64,000 bases of DNA from Psychrosphaera algicola (GCF_028401425.1 NZ_JAQOMS010000002.1:2666001-2730000); one strand, 5' to 3'; numbered from the stretch's first letter, positions 54,815-64,000 are shown. Program-made: numbers and translations. Notes: generated by a model from the letters alone, not told the origin.

Positions 54815-55424
54815 GCTAAGGTGGTAAAAGTTTTAGTTGTTGAAGACCAAGCATTGGTGCGCGGCGCAATTTGCAGCTTGTTAGGTTTAGAAGACAACAT
54901 TGAGGTTGTTGGTCAGGCCGAAAATGGCGCTGTAGCACTGCAAATGTTAGAACAACTTAATGTGGATTATGTGCTCAGTGACATTGAAATGCCGGTAATG
55001 TCTGGCCTTGAGCTTGCTGAAGAGATACACGATAAACACCCTAAAATTGGGGTATTAATCATGACGACTTTTTCCAAATCGGGTTATATAAAACGTGCGA
55101 TGGCGTTAGGTGTTAAAGCATTTATTTTAAAAGAATCACCTACTGAATACTTAGTAAACGCAATTGGTAAAGTCCAAAAAGGACAACGAGTTATCGACCC
55201 CGAACTGGCACTTATGGCACTTGACGATAACGATCCGTTAACTGAAAAAGAACGCAAAGCTATCAAATTAGCAGGGGACGGATTAAAAACTGCAGAGATC
55301 GCTCCAGGCGCTATTTTTATCAGAAGGTACGGTGCGCAATTATTTATCAGAAGCCATTTCAAAACTAAATGCCGCAAATAGAGTTGACGCTGCAAGAATT
55401 GCAAAACAAAAGGGCTGGATTTAG
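54811..55424 (+). CDS. DesR/NarL-type response regulator (frameshifted)
   Basis: About 204 residues after two repairs. The receiver domain has VEDQALVRG, the phosphorylated aspartate in LSDIEMPVMSG, TTFSKSGY and KESP. The LuxR-type DNA-binding domain includes LTEKERKAIKLAGDGLKTAEIA and LSEGTVRNYLSEAISKLNA. Breaks: 54816-54821 CTAAGG, where CCAGG gives MSQVVKVLVVEDQ; near 55302, GCTCCAGGCG carries one extra base. Translationally coupled to the kinase. Confidence 0.9.
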
Positions 55425-55564
55425 CCCATTTGAAACCCTTAAACTGGGTAAGACGTTCAATCTGATTATCGTAATAAAAAGTTGGTTTGTGATCCAAGTC
55501 CCGTTAAAGTAGGGCTTAGCTGATTTTATTGGCCCACAGGAATCTATGTAGAAAGGATGGAACC

Positions 55565-55831
55565 ATGATTATAAAAGCGTTACTTATTGTCGCAGCCCTA
55601 AAGCTCCACAATCAATTAGATGAACCAATCGCACCCACTTTAGTTTATCTCATCCCTATGTTCATCATTTCCCTGTTTGCAGGTGCATCATTTTTTTGGC
55701 TTTTACTCACAAGCATTGTTTTAGGATGTTGTTTGTTCTGCTATTTTTTATTGTTGTCTCGATGGAATAGTGGACTGAACTATTATGGGATCATGGCCCT
55801 TGGGATCGCAGTTTTATTGTTTTTGTTTTAA
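55565..55831 (+). CDS. Small three-helix membrane protein
   Basis: 88 residues, intact. The ATG at 55565 follows GAAAGGATGGAACC; an earlier in-frame TTG is less likely. Three hydrophobic segments (MIIKALLIVAALK, LVYLIPMFIISLFAGASFFW, YYGIMALGIAVLLFLF) leave only short loops. It could be a partner of the kinase or hydrolase, by position only. No family recognised. Confidence 0.6.
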   Translation: MIIKALLIVAALKLHNQLDEPIAPTLVYLIPMFIISLFAGASFFWLLLTSIVLGCCLFCYFLLLSRWNSGLNYYGIMALGIAVLLFLF

Positions 55832-55900
55832 ATCACCTCGATCAAATAAAACGGTCAAACAAGAACATTCAAGGCCCCAGTTGGTAAAACAGGAAACATC

Positions 55901-56939
55901 ATGAAGATAACAAGAACGACGTTAATTGTAAGAATTGTATTATTTGTCGGTACCTTTACGTCAATGTTTTTTGTCCCTTGGATTTTAGTCAAAGCCTGGT
56001 TGATACCACTACCAGACACTGTTCAAGAGCAAGTCATCGAGGCGATAAACTACGACTTTGATGGCATGGTTGTTTATGTCGATAAAGCGGGGAGCCACCA
56101 GCGTGGTATACCGCAGGGTGGAAAGACCGAAACAATAAAATTCCTGCAGATCCAAACGCCTTATTCAAAATCGCCAGCATCAGCAAATTGTACGTTTCAG
56201 TCGCGACGGCAAAACTCGTCAACGCCAACCGCTTGTCACTGGATAAAACCCTGACTGACTATTTTCCAGAACTGGTTGGCCGAATAGAAAACGCCGACAA
56301 AATAACGTTACGATTAATGGTTCAGCATCGCAGCGGCATTCCAAATTATACCGACACACCGGCTTATTGGGATGCACCTCCGGATACCAGCGATGAAAAG
56401 CTCGCCCTTGCACTTGATTTACCCGCGACATTTGCCCCAGGTTCGAGTTACGAATATTCAAATACCAACTACTTATTATTGGCAGAACTTATAAAAAAGT
56501 GGTGGGTTACAGCCATCACCAATTTATCAAAGAAGAAATTTTAATACCTCTTGGGCTTACAAATACGTTCAGCTCGTTAAGCGAAGTTGATATTGATGAC
56601 GTTATGGGGGGTTATTATGTTGGTGTTGAGCAAGATATTAAAGCAAACGACTACGGGTCGATGTTAGCCACGGTAGAAGATGTCGGTATTTTTCTGCGTG
56701 CGTTAAATGATGGCTCGGTATTTAAAGAGGGTGAAAAAGAAATCTACTCTTCTATTTATGTCTATGAACATGGCGGGTTAATTCCCGGCTATCAAAGTTT
56801 AGCAGAGTATCACAAAGACATTGACACCATAGTTGTCCAAGTGATTAATACCACAGACTTTAATGGCTACGACTGGAATTTGTCGCAAATTTTATACAGC
56901 CGTATAGTGAAAATTTTAAGAAACCAGCACGCTAATTAA
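55901..56939 (+). CDS. Serine hydrolase, class C beta-lactamase/penicillin-binding family (frameshifted)
   Basis: About 347 residues after two repairs (G run near 56092; A run near 56498). N-terminal membrane anchor, then the serine-active SISK (SxxK) in FKIASISKLYV, then YSN (YxN) in SYEYSNTNY, and late HGG-type EHGGLIPGY. The family includes esterases, D-aminopeptidases and beta-lactamases; true beta-lactamase activity cannot be claimed. Repairs give PPAWYTAGWKDRNNKIP and ELIKKVVGYSHHQF. Follows the small membrane protein by 69 bases. Confidence 0.85.
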
Positions 56940-57009
56940 CAAGCGTATAAAAACGAGCTTGCTCTTCGACAAACTTAAAACAACAAAGCGACTTTCGAGT
57001 CGTACTTAC

Positions 57010-57021
57010 TGACCATAGTGA
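57010..57021 (+). promoter_or_regulatory. Second copy of TGACCATAGTGA
   Basis: The 12 bases are identical to 53611-53622 before the kinase gene. They are just upstream of the lipoprotein ribosome binding site, an odd place for an activator but possible for a repressor. Confidence 0.35.
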
Positions 57022-57031
57022 AGGATTATCG

Positions 57032-57732
57032 ATGTACCGAATTTTAATTATTTCCTTATCAATATTTATTGGCGCTTGTTCTAGCGTGGCTTCTAAAGAC
57101 CGGCCTAGCAGTTATTATCAGGGTAATACAAACACAAAAGGCATTACCAGTGACTCGTTATTAGGTGAAAACGACCAAAAGATAAACGAATTACTTTATT
57201 ACCAAGTAAAGCTACCAGCCAAAAATAGAATCGCGATTTTGAAATTAAGTCGAGACAATCAGTGGCAATTTTACTCTAACGACTTTACGACCCTTACGAC
57301 ATCTTTAATTGACGGGTTTATTTCTGAGCTACGTTCGTCTCCTCGGGTATATGACGCTTCGTTTTTACCGGCCATGTTAGTTCCTGATAAAAGAACGGTT
57401 CCCTCTTTAAGAGAAGCGGCAGCAAGGTTCCAAGCCGACTTACTACTGGCTTATAGAAGCTCATGTAATTCCTATAATAAATATCGATTTATGGACCCGA
57501 ACGAAACCAAAGCTTATTGCTCTGTAGAAGCCGTATTGCTCGATGTTCGCTCTGGCGTAATTACCAAGTCTGTTGTGAGTACTCAAGATTTTGTTGCAGT
57601 AAAACAAAAAGACGATGTTAACTTTTCGGAAACAATAAAAAAGCGGAATTAGAAGCGGTCGCCAAATCGCTATTAGACGTCGCTAAAGGCGTTAACAACT
57701 ATTTGTTAACCGTACCAACTATCAACAATTAA
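57032..57732 (+). CDS. Outer-envelope lipoprotein, unknown function (frameshifted)
   Basis: About 233 residues after adding one A at about 57643 (ETIKKAELEAVAKSLLDV). Lipobox SIFIGAC. The central part (RIAILKLSRDNQW, RVYDASFLPAMLVPD, ADLLLAYRSSC) resembles lipoproteins whose beta-alpha units bind partner proteins. The last helix ends near VNNYLLTVPTINN. ATG at 57032 with GAAGGA before it. The 12-mer TGACCATAGTGA lies 11 bases upstream of that ribosome binding site. Confidence 0.62.
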
Positions 57733-57750
57733 TTGAAAAAACAAATACCA

Positions 57751-57797
57751 AGAGGTTGCTCGTTACTGAATATCAGCACAAGTAACCTCTGTTTTTT
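57751..57797 (+). terminator. Terminator after the lipoprotein gene
   Basis: AGAGGTTGCT pairs with AGTAACCTCT (one G-T pair) and is followed by GTTTTTTG. It also ends between convergent genes. Confidence 0.75.
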
Positions 57798-57806
57798 GTT
57801 GCAGGT

Positions 57807-59237
57807 CTATTTAGGTTCAACTGTGATAACAATCCGTTTATAACTCGACAAAGCTGGCGTGCCCTTATCAGACACTTTTAAAATAATATGTACCGTTTTT
57901 GTTTCGGTTACTTCTGGCGCTGTTATGTAGATCGCGTGCGCATTATTGGCAGCACCGGTAGAAACCGTTTTTTATAAGTGCCCGCTTCTGGGTAGTCAAA
58001 CCAAATAAAGCTCAAGTTATCACCATCTGGATCGTAGGAATCACTGGCATCCAATGCCAAACTTTGTCCAGACTTTACGGTCATACGATCTGAGCTTTTT
58101 AATACCGCTATTGGTGCGTGATTCGCTTGTTGATAACTTTGAGTTGTCCAATCCATTCGTGCCGCAAAATCATTTTGCAAATCATCTCGCCAGCGCCATA
58201 GCGTTTCTTTATAACCTTCAAAGCTACGCTTACCGGGGATGGTTGCCCGGCCATATTCTCCCGCCACATAAGGAGTAAACGTATCTGTGGCATTGGTCCA
58301 AATTGCCCGGGTTTCAGGGGCGATAATCACATCCGATCCCCCTTCCTTAGTTTTTGAAAAGTCTGGGATATAGAGTTCATATCGTCCCCCCAGCCTCCCC
58401 AGTTCGGTTTTTCTGCATGATTTAACCCATTCGGGATTAAAGATAAAAAAGCCGGTGTATCGCCTTCCACGCCCCAAGCCACATCTGGATATCGAGCGCC
58501 TAAAGGACCGTGACCTTGCTGAATGTTAGTAGCAAACCACTTATTACTTATTGTGCTGTTATCTATACCGTCGATAACTGAATTAATGCCTGTCCATGTT
58601 GCGCTACCATAGTCATCACCTGGGCTCACAATATAAAATAAATTAGGGAAATTGTTTCTGATCCAAATCCCGCTATCGTCTTGGTCAGAAATGGTATAAA
58701 CCCTAATTTTAGCAATCAGCGCCTTGGCTTCATGAGCGGGTTTGGTTTTGCGTATTTTATACAACGCCTGAGCTAGGGTATTTACGCCTCCCCAGGTTGA
58801 TATCCATAGCGGACGTTTATCATTTTTTCAAGCTCCGCAATGATCAAATCTGAACCTTGAGAATCATGACCATCTCCAACCCCCTTCATACCGTAAAGTG
58901 GCAAACCAGATTTAACCAGTTGCAAAAGTGCTTTGCCACTTGGGTAATCCGATTGATGATTGACTAAATTAGGCTGAACTTCACTATAAGCATTAATCAC
59001 CTTAACAATCGACTCCGGTTCAACCGAGTTTTTGTGCCAAACAGACGTTGTTGCGACAATCCCTTTAATGTCGATTTCATTGGCGTACAAAAACAGCCGG
59101 ACTAATGACTGCGTATCGTCAGGATCTGCTTCTATGTCTGTTAAAATGATCACTCTATGTTTTTCATAATCTTGAGCGTAACCAAGATTAAGTGTCACGG
59201 TTAAACATATCGTTATTAAAAGGAATAAATATCTCAT
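57807..59237 (-). CDS. Exported DUF1593-type nucleoside hydrolase-like protein (frameshifted)
   Basis: About 477 residues after three repairs (A run near 58823; G run near 58389; A run near 57973). Signal peptide MRYLFLLITICLTVTLNLGYA, then ILTDIEADPDDTQSLVRLF, the aspartate-rich metal site of the nucleoside hydrolase fold. WISTWGGVNTLAQAL is also conserved. A C-terminal immunoglobulin/PKD-like domain ends it (LDASDSYDPDGDNLSFIWFDYP). Probably degrades a glycoside outside the cytoplasm; substrate unknown. Confidence 0.85.
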
Positions 59238-59415
59238 CGATTAAACCCACAGCCAATTACAATGGGGATAAATTAAACCTCCTATGCACTATTGGTCTAT
59301 TACGGTTTTTTATTTATTACGTATTATTACTTTTATATTTATTTAATTTGGTAAAATTGCTAAATCAATTTAGCCGTCAAACATACATTCAACCCTGTTA
59401 GTAATTAAGGATTTC

Positions 59416-59825
59416 ATGTCAAAGTCAGTGCAACATATTGGGGCAATATCTCTGGTCGTAGAAAACTACGATGAAGCAATTGAGTTTTATACATCAAAAC
59501 TGCAATTTACGTTAGTCGCCGACACCGACTTAGGAGATGGCAAACGCTGGGTTTTGGTATCCCCGCCAAACTCAAATGGCACTAACTTACTGTTAGCGGA
59601 AGCGAGCAGTGAGGCGCAAAATAAAGCGGTTGGTAATCAAACTGGGGGAGGGTATTTCTGTTCCTACAAACCAATAACTTTTGGTACGACTACGAATTGA
59701 TGAAAGCAAATGGCGTGGTATTTGACGAAGAACCCCGTGTTGAAGAGTATGGTACGGTAGTTGTTTTTCAAGACTTGTACGGCAACAAATGGGACTTGTT
59801 ACAACTGGTTATTCCAACACTCTGA
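59416..59825 (+). CDS. VOC-family protein (glyoxalase superfamily) (frameshifted)
   Basis: About 136 residues after adding one G near 59651 (QTGGGVFLFLQTNNFWYDYEL). Opens with VQHIGAISLVVENYDEAIEFYTSKLQF and ends VVFQDLYGNKWDLLQL. The metal-ligand positions (His early, Glu late) are plausible but unproven. Not closely similar to the VOC protein at 50105. Single gene, promoter within the preceding 178 bases. Confidence 0.82.
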
Positions 59826-59940
59826 CACAGTTAAGTAGTTAGCAACATGGATTTTACATACCCGTTTAGTCGCCACCTTGTTTAAGTTCTGTATCAAATG
59901 CTTTAATTAATACTTAAACAAGGCGACAGAAAATGCTTAA

Positions 59941-61329
59941 TTATTTACCCGTTAGCGCTTTGAGTATAATTGTCCAATGATCTAAACCACCGTAAAATGC
60001 TTTAATCGGTAAACGCTCATTTAATCCGTGTGCGAACATGTCATCTGGATTCATAAACGCGCTAGATATCGCCCAAGTTGGGATCCCAGCTTTACGAAAA
60101 TGCATGCCGTCGGTGCCACCAGACTCCATATAAACAACTATATCTACTTTTGGATAGCGACTATGAACTGCCTTACTAATCGCCGCCATCACATCTGCTC
60201 TTGGTTCTGAAATTGGGCTTTCAACTGGTGAGCCAGTCACGACAAACTCAACTGCGTCATTGTTAATCGCTTGTTTGAGTTGCTTTTGCACCTGCGCCAC
60301 CGTTGTCCTAGGGAATATCCGGCAGTTTACGGTAACCATTGCTGATTGAGGCAGGGCATTTTCTGCATGTCCCGCTTTTAACATCGTAGGCACACATGTG
60401 GTACGGGTAGAACCGACATAAGACGGTTCGATTTCCAACCGGTCTGATGCCGCTTTATTATTGGGGTTATTGGCAAATTGCATCATTGCTTGACCCAACT
60501 CTCCCCTAGCTTTTGTCCTGATATCCGAAAAAATCACGGGTCATTTCACTATATTGAACAGGAAAATGGTATCCCTGAATTTTAGTAATCGCATCTGCGA
60601 GATCATAAATCGCATTATCCATTTTAGGTCGCGAGCTATGGCCACCAGCATTACGAATAGTAAGTTCGAACGTGGCGTAGGTTTTTCTGCGGCTTGAACC
60701 AAATAGGCAACAGGCTTTCCGTCTGCACTCAAGTCTCCACCTCCTGCGTCCGAGTTAAGCGCAAACTCAGCTTCTGCCAGTTCTGGCATGTCGTTCGCTA
60801 ACATTTGGGTAGTTGTCATGCCGGTTTCTTCGTCACCAGAAAAGGCAATTATCAAGTCACGATTTGGTATAAAACCTTCATTTTTTAGCCGAATAAAGGT
60901 CGCTGATAACATAGTAATACCGTATTTGTTATCAATGGTACCGCGACCATAAAAATAGTTATCATCTTGGGTTAATTTAAACGGTGGGCGCTCCCAGTCT
61001 TTAGCTAATGCTTCAACAACGTCCATGTGCCCAATAAGTAAGATGGGCTTTTTACCCGAAGAACCATCGCCTCTGTAACGTACAATTAACGAAGCTGTTT
61101 CCCCTTGGGAATAATTTGAATGTCTTTTGCTGCAAAGCCTGCTGCAGTAAATTCACTTGCCAAATATTTAGCCATTTTAGGAACATTACCGCGACCCGCT
61201 ACGGTTGGGATTTCTATTATCGTTTGATATATTTGCGGGCTTTTTAGCATGGTTTGAATCCGCATTAGGGACACTCAAAACCGAAAACGTAGCGCTAAGT
61301 AGCACAAAAATGCCTAACAATTTTTTCAT
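59941..61329 (-). CDS. Secreted M20 family metallopeptidase (frameshifted)
   Basis: About 463 residues after four repairs. The signal MKKLLGIFVLLSATFSVLS is in a different frame from the rest as written; one A near 61242 realigns it. Zinc and catalytic motifs: GHMDVVEA, GTIDNKYG, SGDEETGM (catalytic glutamates) and NSDAGGG. Breaks also near 61105 (G run), 60680 (A run) and 60530 (T run). M20 members hydrolyse peptides or amides using two metal ions. Carboxypeptidase G2/PepV-like arrangement; substrate unknown. Confidence 0.86.
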
Positions 61330-61658
61330 AATTAACTTATACATATCCTAAATGAACAACTAGCATATACCCGTTTATACAAAAACGATAGCGTGCCGTT
61401 TTTCACATACATAACCATTGTAAAACTCGAATCATTGCACTTATTGTTTCGGGGTTATCTATCGGGCTTGGTTGGCACGGCCATTTTTGGTTGTCTAAAA
61501 GGGAACACCAACAAGCGGTGAACCATTAACAATTGTCAGGTGTGTGACAAACTCTTTGGATTATTGCCTTCGCTTCGCTAAAGTAGAACCAATTTTTACG
61601 TGTAATAAAAATATAGCGTGACCTGTTTTGGACTAAATCGGCATAAGGAACAATAATT
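61330..61658. other. Gap with a possible broken reading frame
   Basis: No confident gene in about 330 bases. Plus-strand 61390-61530 reads coherent residues (ALIVSGLSIGLGWHGHFWLSK) before a stop, but there is no start codon or good ribosome binding site. It may be a small gene with a lost start or chance. Confidence 0.3.
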
Positions 61659-62117
61659 GTGATAATTGATTGGGGTGTTGTCAGCTCTGCGGCTACCGCT
61701 GTGGGTTCGTTGGTTACGGCGCTTGGCGTTGGTTTTGGTGCGTGGCAAATTAAAGTCGGTAAAGAGCAAGCGCAAGCGACATTCGAAGATAGTTTAGATC
61801 AACAGTACCGCTCGTTATCAATGGAACTGCCAGTAAGTGTGCTAATTGGTGAACCGGTTGAAGAAAGTGATAGAAACCAGGTACGTGAGCTCATTTATAA
61901 TTACCTTGATTTGAGCAACGAACAAGTCTATTTAAGGGCCAAAGGGCGTATTTCTAAACATACATGGACCTCTTGGTCTCAGGGAATAAAATTACATTTA
62001 GCGAAACCATCATTTGCCGAAGTGTACTCAGAAATAAAAGATAAATGTGACTTTACCTACTTAAATCGACTCGTAGCATCGGATTTTCAATCTGATCCAA
62101 AAAGTTGGTATCGCTAA
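61659..62117 (+). CDS. Small single-helix membrane protein, unknown
   Basis: 152 residues, intact. One N-terminal helix (AATAVGSLVTALGVGFGAW) is followed by a cytoplasmic helical domain containing DSLDQQYRSLSMELP and NYLDLSNEQVYLRAKGRI. This resembles DUF4760-type membrane proteins of unknown role. GTG or ATG start: the frame opens at GTG 61659. Located between two minus-strand enzymes with no co-directional partner. Confidence 0.6.
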   Translation: MIIDWGVVSSAATAVGSLVTALGVGFGAWQIKVGKEQAQATFEDSLDQQYRSLSMELPVSVLIGEPVEESDRNQVRELIYNYLDLSNEQVYLRAKGRISKHTWTSWSQGIKLHLAKPSFAEVYSEIKDKCDFTYLNRLVASDFQSDPKSWYR

Positions 62118-62191
62118 GTCAGAAATGTCAATAAACCTATGATTCTTAAGTTATCTATTCCTCGACTTAAGGTGGGTTTTAAATGCTGTTT

Positions 62192-62886
62192 CTATTTAAG
62201 GTTAATCTGGTTATACGCATCTATGATGTGCTGTGCCTTGTTGTTCCCCTTTTGAATACGCTGATAATGGCTAAGCGTTTTATGTAGATACCTTTGGGCA
62301 ACCTTCTCTTGTTCTGCGGACTCCCCTGCCAAATACTATCGCCGACAGGACTGATATCATGCTGGATATCGCTTGCGAGAGAAACATGAAGGATTTCATA
62401 AAAACGTTTATTGTCTTCGACTAAAACTTCATCGTTTAAACTGAAACCAAGCTCGATTAATTTTTGACGTAAAGAAAATTGATGATGTACGGGACACAAT
62501 AAAAAGTCGAGTTTCAGGTTTTTATGTTCTTGCTGTTTTTTGTGCAGCGCTTCAATAAATTCAATCATTAAATCGCCACCCACACCTGCGATAATGACTA
62601 ACTGTTGACCGTTAAAATCCCCTATAGGCAACTTTGCAACATCCAAGCAATGTGTTTTCCACAATGCGCTTTGAAGTGGGTAATGACGTTGTAGTTTAGT
62701 TTCTACCTCAGTCATTAGCGTCGGCACGATATCGACAAAATGTATTGTCGAACCCAAATTACGATCTAATAAAGCGGCACCTAAATAGCCATGATCACAG
62801 CAACAGTCCCAAATATGAGCATATCTGGAAGACACCATCTGTTCTATTTGCTTTAATCTTTTACTGAGTTTCAAAAAATGGTCCAT
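62192..62886 (-). CDS. TrmK-like tRNA (adenine-N1) methyltransferase family protein (frameshifted)
   Basis: About 231 residues after adding one G near 62330. SAM-binding WDCCCDHGYLGAALL and AGVGGDLMIEFI match the TrmK family, which methylates adenine 22 of tRNA in Bacillus. The repaired tail reads EQEKVAQRYLHKTLSHYQRI, a coiled-coil end as in TrmK, finishing at 62192. As written the tail is aberrant. Role in tRNA modification is by family only. Confidence 0.82.
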
Positions 62887-63047
62887 TTAGCTATTCGACT
62901 GCCCGCATTGTATAGGGGATTGGGCAACGCCGACAAGTAACCATCAGGAACTCGACTTAGTATTAAACTTGTCGTTTTAACTAAAATTGCCAATAATGGC
63001 AAAAGCTTTAAGATAATGAATGATATACCGACCTAGGAATCGTAAAC

Positions 63048-63563
63048 ATGGACCAACAAAAGTGGTATAAAAACCCTGAGATGATAGTGGCATTATCGGC
63101 GCTTCTAATTGGCCTAGTAACCGCTTTCACATCTATTTATTCTGCTTATATTGACCGGGAATATTCTAGAGCCTCTGTATGGCCAAGATTGGAGATATTC
63201 AGAAGTCACAATCATGATTCCTTCAGTTACACGATAAAAAATAATGGCACTGGACCCGCGTTAATACATGATGCCAAAGTATTAAACGGCACCACATATA
63301 TAAAGTACTGGCAAGAAATCCCACAATTTAAAAGCTTTGTGCAGTCGCATATAAGCAACCGTACCTTATCACCTCAAAATACAATAAGTCCGCTTGTGTA
63401 CAATGGCGAACATGCAAAAGAATTTAAAATGGCCGATGAGTCAATTCAAATTGAGCTTTGTTATTGTTCAATCTATGACGAGTGCTGGGTAGTTGACAGA
63501 AATAATCAACCAACGCCAATTGAATACTGCGAAGTAAACGAAGCGCAAAAGTTTCTGCAATAA
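63048..63563 (+). CDS. Single-helix membrane protein, unknown
   Basis: 171 residues, intact. One helix (MIVALSALLIGLVTAFTSIYSAY) then an extracytoplasmic or cytoplasmic beta-rich domain (SFSYTIKNNGTGPALIHDAKV, IQIELCYCSIYDECWVVD). Helix-then-beta layout recurs in unnamed marine bacterial proteins. No motif recognised. Confidence 0.6.
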   Translation: MDQQKWYKNPEMIVALSALLIGLVTAFTSIYSAYIDREYSRASVWPRLEIFRSHNHDSFSYTIKNNGTGPALIHDAKVLNGTTYIKYWQEIPQFKSFVQSHISNRTLSPQNTISPLVYNGEHAKEFKMADESIQIELCYCSIYDECWVVDRNNQPTPIEYCEVNEAQKFLQ

Positions 63564-63607
63564 CACAATGTGAGTTCACGATTTACAAACAAAAGGATGC
63601 GTTAACC

Positions 63608-64000
63608 GTGACATTCCCCATTATTTCAACCTATATATTTGGCATTTTTATTGCCGTCGTTGTGCTTTTCCAGTTTGCATTAATATTTGGTGCCCCGTGG
63701 GAGAAATGGCGATGGGTGGAAAATTTGGGACGTTTACCTGTTAAAATACGCATCGCAGCGGTGATGCAAATCATACTGCTTTTATTAATGGCTGAAGTTG
63801 TATTCTCTCATTCGGGACTAGTTAACGATGTAAACTTTGGTTTTTTCATATGGTCTTTCCAGACTATGCTATTTGGGTGGTCGTCGCTTTATGTTTATTA
63901 AGTTGTGTTGCAAATACCATTACCCCGAGTAAAAAGAACGAGCATTATGGGCCCCGGTTTCGACCATTTTACTAATTTGTGTTTTAGTCGTTGCTCTCAA
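63608..64000 (+). CDS. Membrane protein, truncated by the window end (frameshifted)
   Basis: GTG at 63608. Helices at residues 6-26, 44-64, 75-97 and beyond. Two repairs (near 63850 and 63936) extend it through VVVALCLLSCVANTITPSKKERALWAP to the window edge. The frame is open at position 64000, so the gene is partial here. Unknown family; small multi-helix protein. Confidence 0.55.

Noticed and set aside
55901..56939. Antibiotic-resistance beta-lactamase
   Set aside because: SxxK and YxN only show the serine hydrolase fold; nothing indicates lactam hydrolysis.
61659..64000. Anti-phage defence or toxin-antitoxin locus in the last 2.4 kb
   Set aside because: The small membrane proteins have no recognisable effector, nuclease or antitoxin motif, and they are interleaved with housekeeping genes.

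Overview
This window looks like a chromosomal segment of a marine gammaproteobacterium of the Alteromonadales (Colwellia/Thalassotalea/Alteromonas-like). The evidence is the low G+C, the gene-order blocks (comF with nfuA, coxB-coxA-ctaG-coxC-SURF1-ctaA-ctaB-SCO, yigB-uvrD, leuL-leuABCD, glpE-glpG, ubiC-ubiA) and the protein sequences themselves. Genus is not resolved. I see no rRNA, tRNA, CRISPR array, prophage or intact insertion sequence.

About half of the genes are interrupted by frameshifts, including cytochrome oxidase subunits, all four leucine biosynthesis genes, uvrD, tmcA and ubiA. Almost every break has one of two signatures. One is a homopolymer run one base too short. The other is a corrupted CCAGG (complement CCTGG) site, read as CTAAGG, CCAAGG, CTATAGG, CCATAGG, CCATAAG, CTAGAG or CTAGG. 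Restoring CCAGG or the missing base gives a family-typical protein in nearly every case. I therefore annotate each such locus as one gene over its whole span and treat the breaks as probable sequencing/assembly error, not pseudogenes. The motif-specific class suggests a modified base at CCWGG in this organism.

Layout. 1-6.9 kb: comF, an M14 peptidase, nfuA, a small membrane protein, a MATE/DinF transporter and a secreted polysaccharide deacetylase. 6.9-15.6 kb: a minus-strand aa3-type cytochrome c oxidase operon with heme A synthesis and copper-delivery factors, including an unnamed SCO-like protein. 15.6-31.5 kb: ThrE-type exporter, two uncharacterised proteins, rmuC, hemN with an upstream FNR-like site, alkD-like glycosylase, an atypical NRAMP transporter, S9 peptidase, tmcA, uvrD and yigB. 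31.8-36.5 kb: a four-enzyme glucosylglycerate cluster (glycerate kinase, sugar-phosphoglycerate phosphatase, glucosyl-phosphoglycerate synthase, GH13 phosphorylase). 36.6-41 kb: small accessory genes and an oligopeptidase B lipoprotein. 41.2-46.2 kb: the leucine operon with leader peptide and attenuator. 46.3-50.5 kb: glpE, glpG, a FliL-like protein, ubiC, ubiA, ACT and VOC proteins.

50.5-57.7 kb is a signalling region. It holds a GAF-PAS histidine kinase, a small lipoprotein, then a plus-strand set: TPR protein, DesK-type kinase, DesR-type regulator, small membrane protein, serine beta-lactamase-like hydrolase and a lipoprotein. Palindromes and a repeated 12-mer lie in its promoters. It is the best candidate for an undescribed regulatory unit. 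The last 6 kb carry an exported nucleoside-hydrolase-like protein, a VOC protein, an M20 peptidase, a TrmK-like methyltransferase and three uncharacterised membrane proteins, the last cut by the window end.
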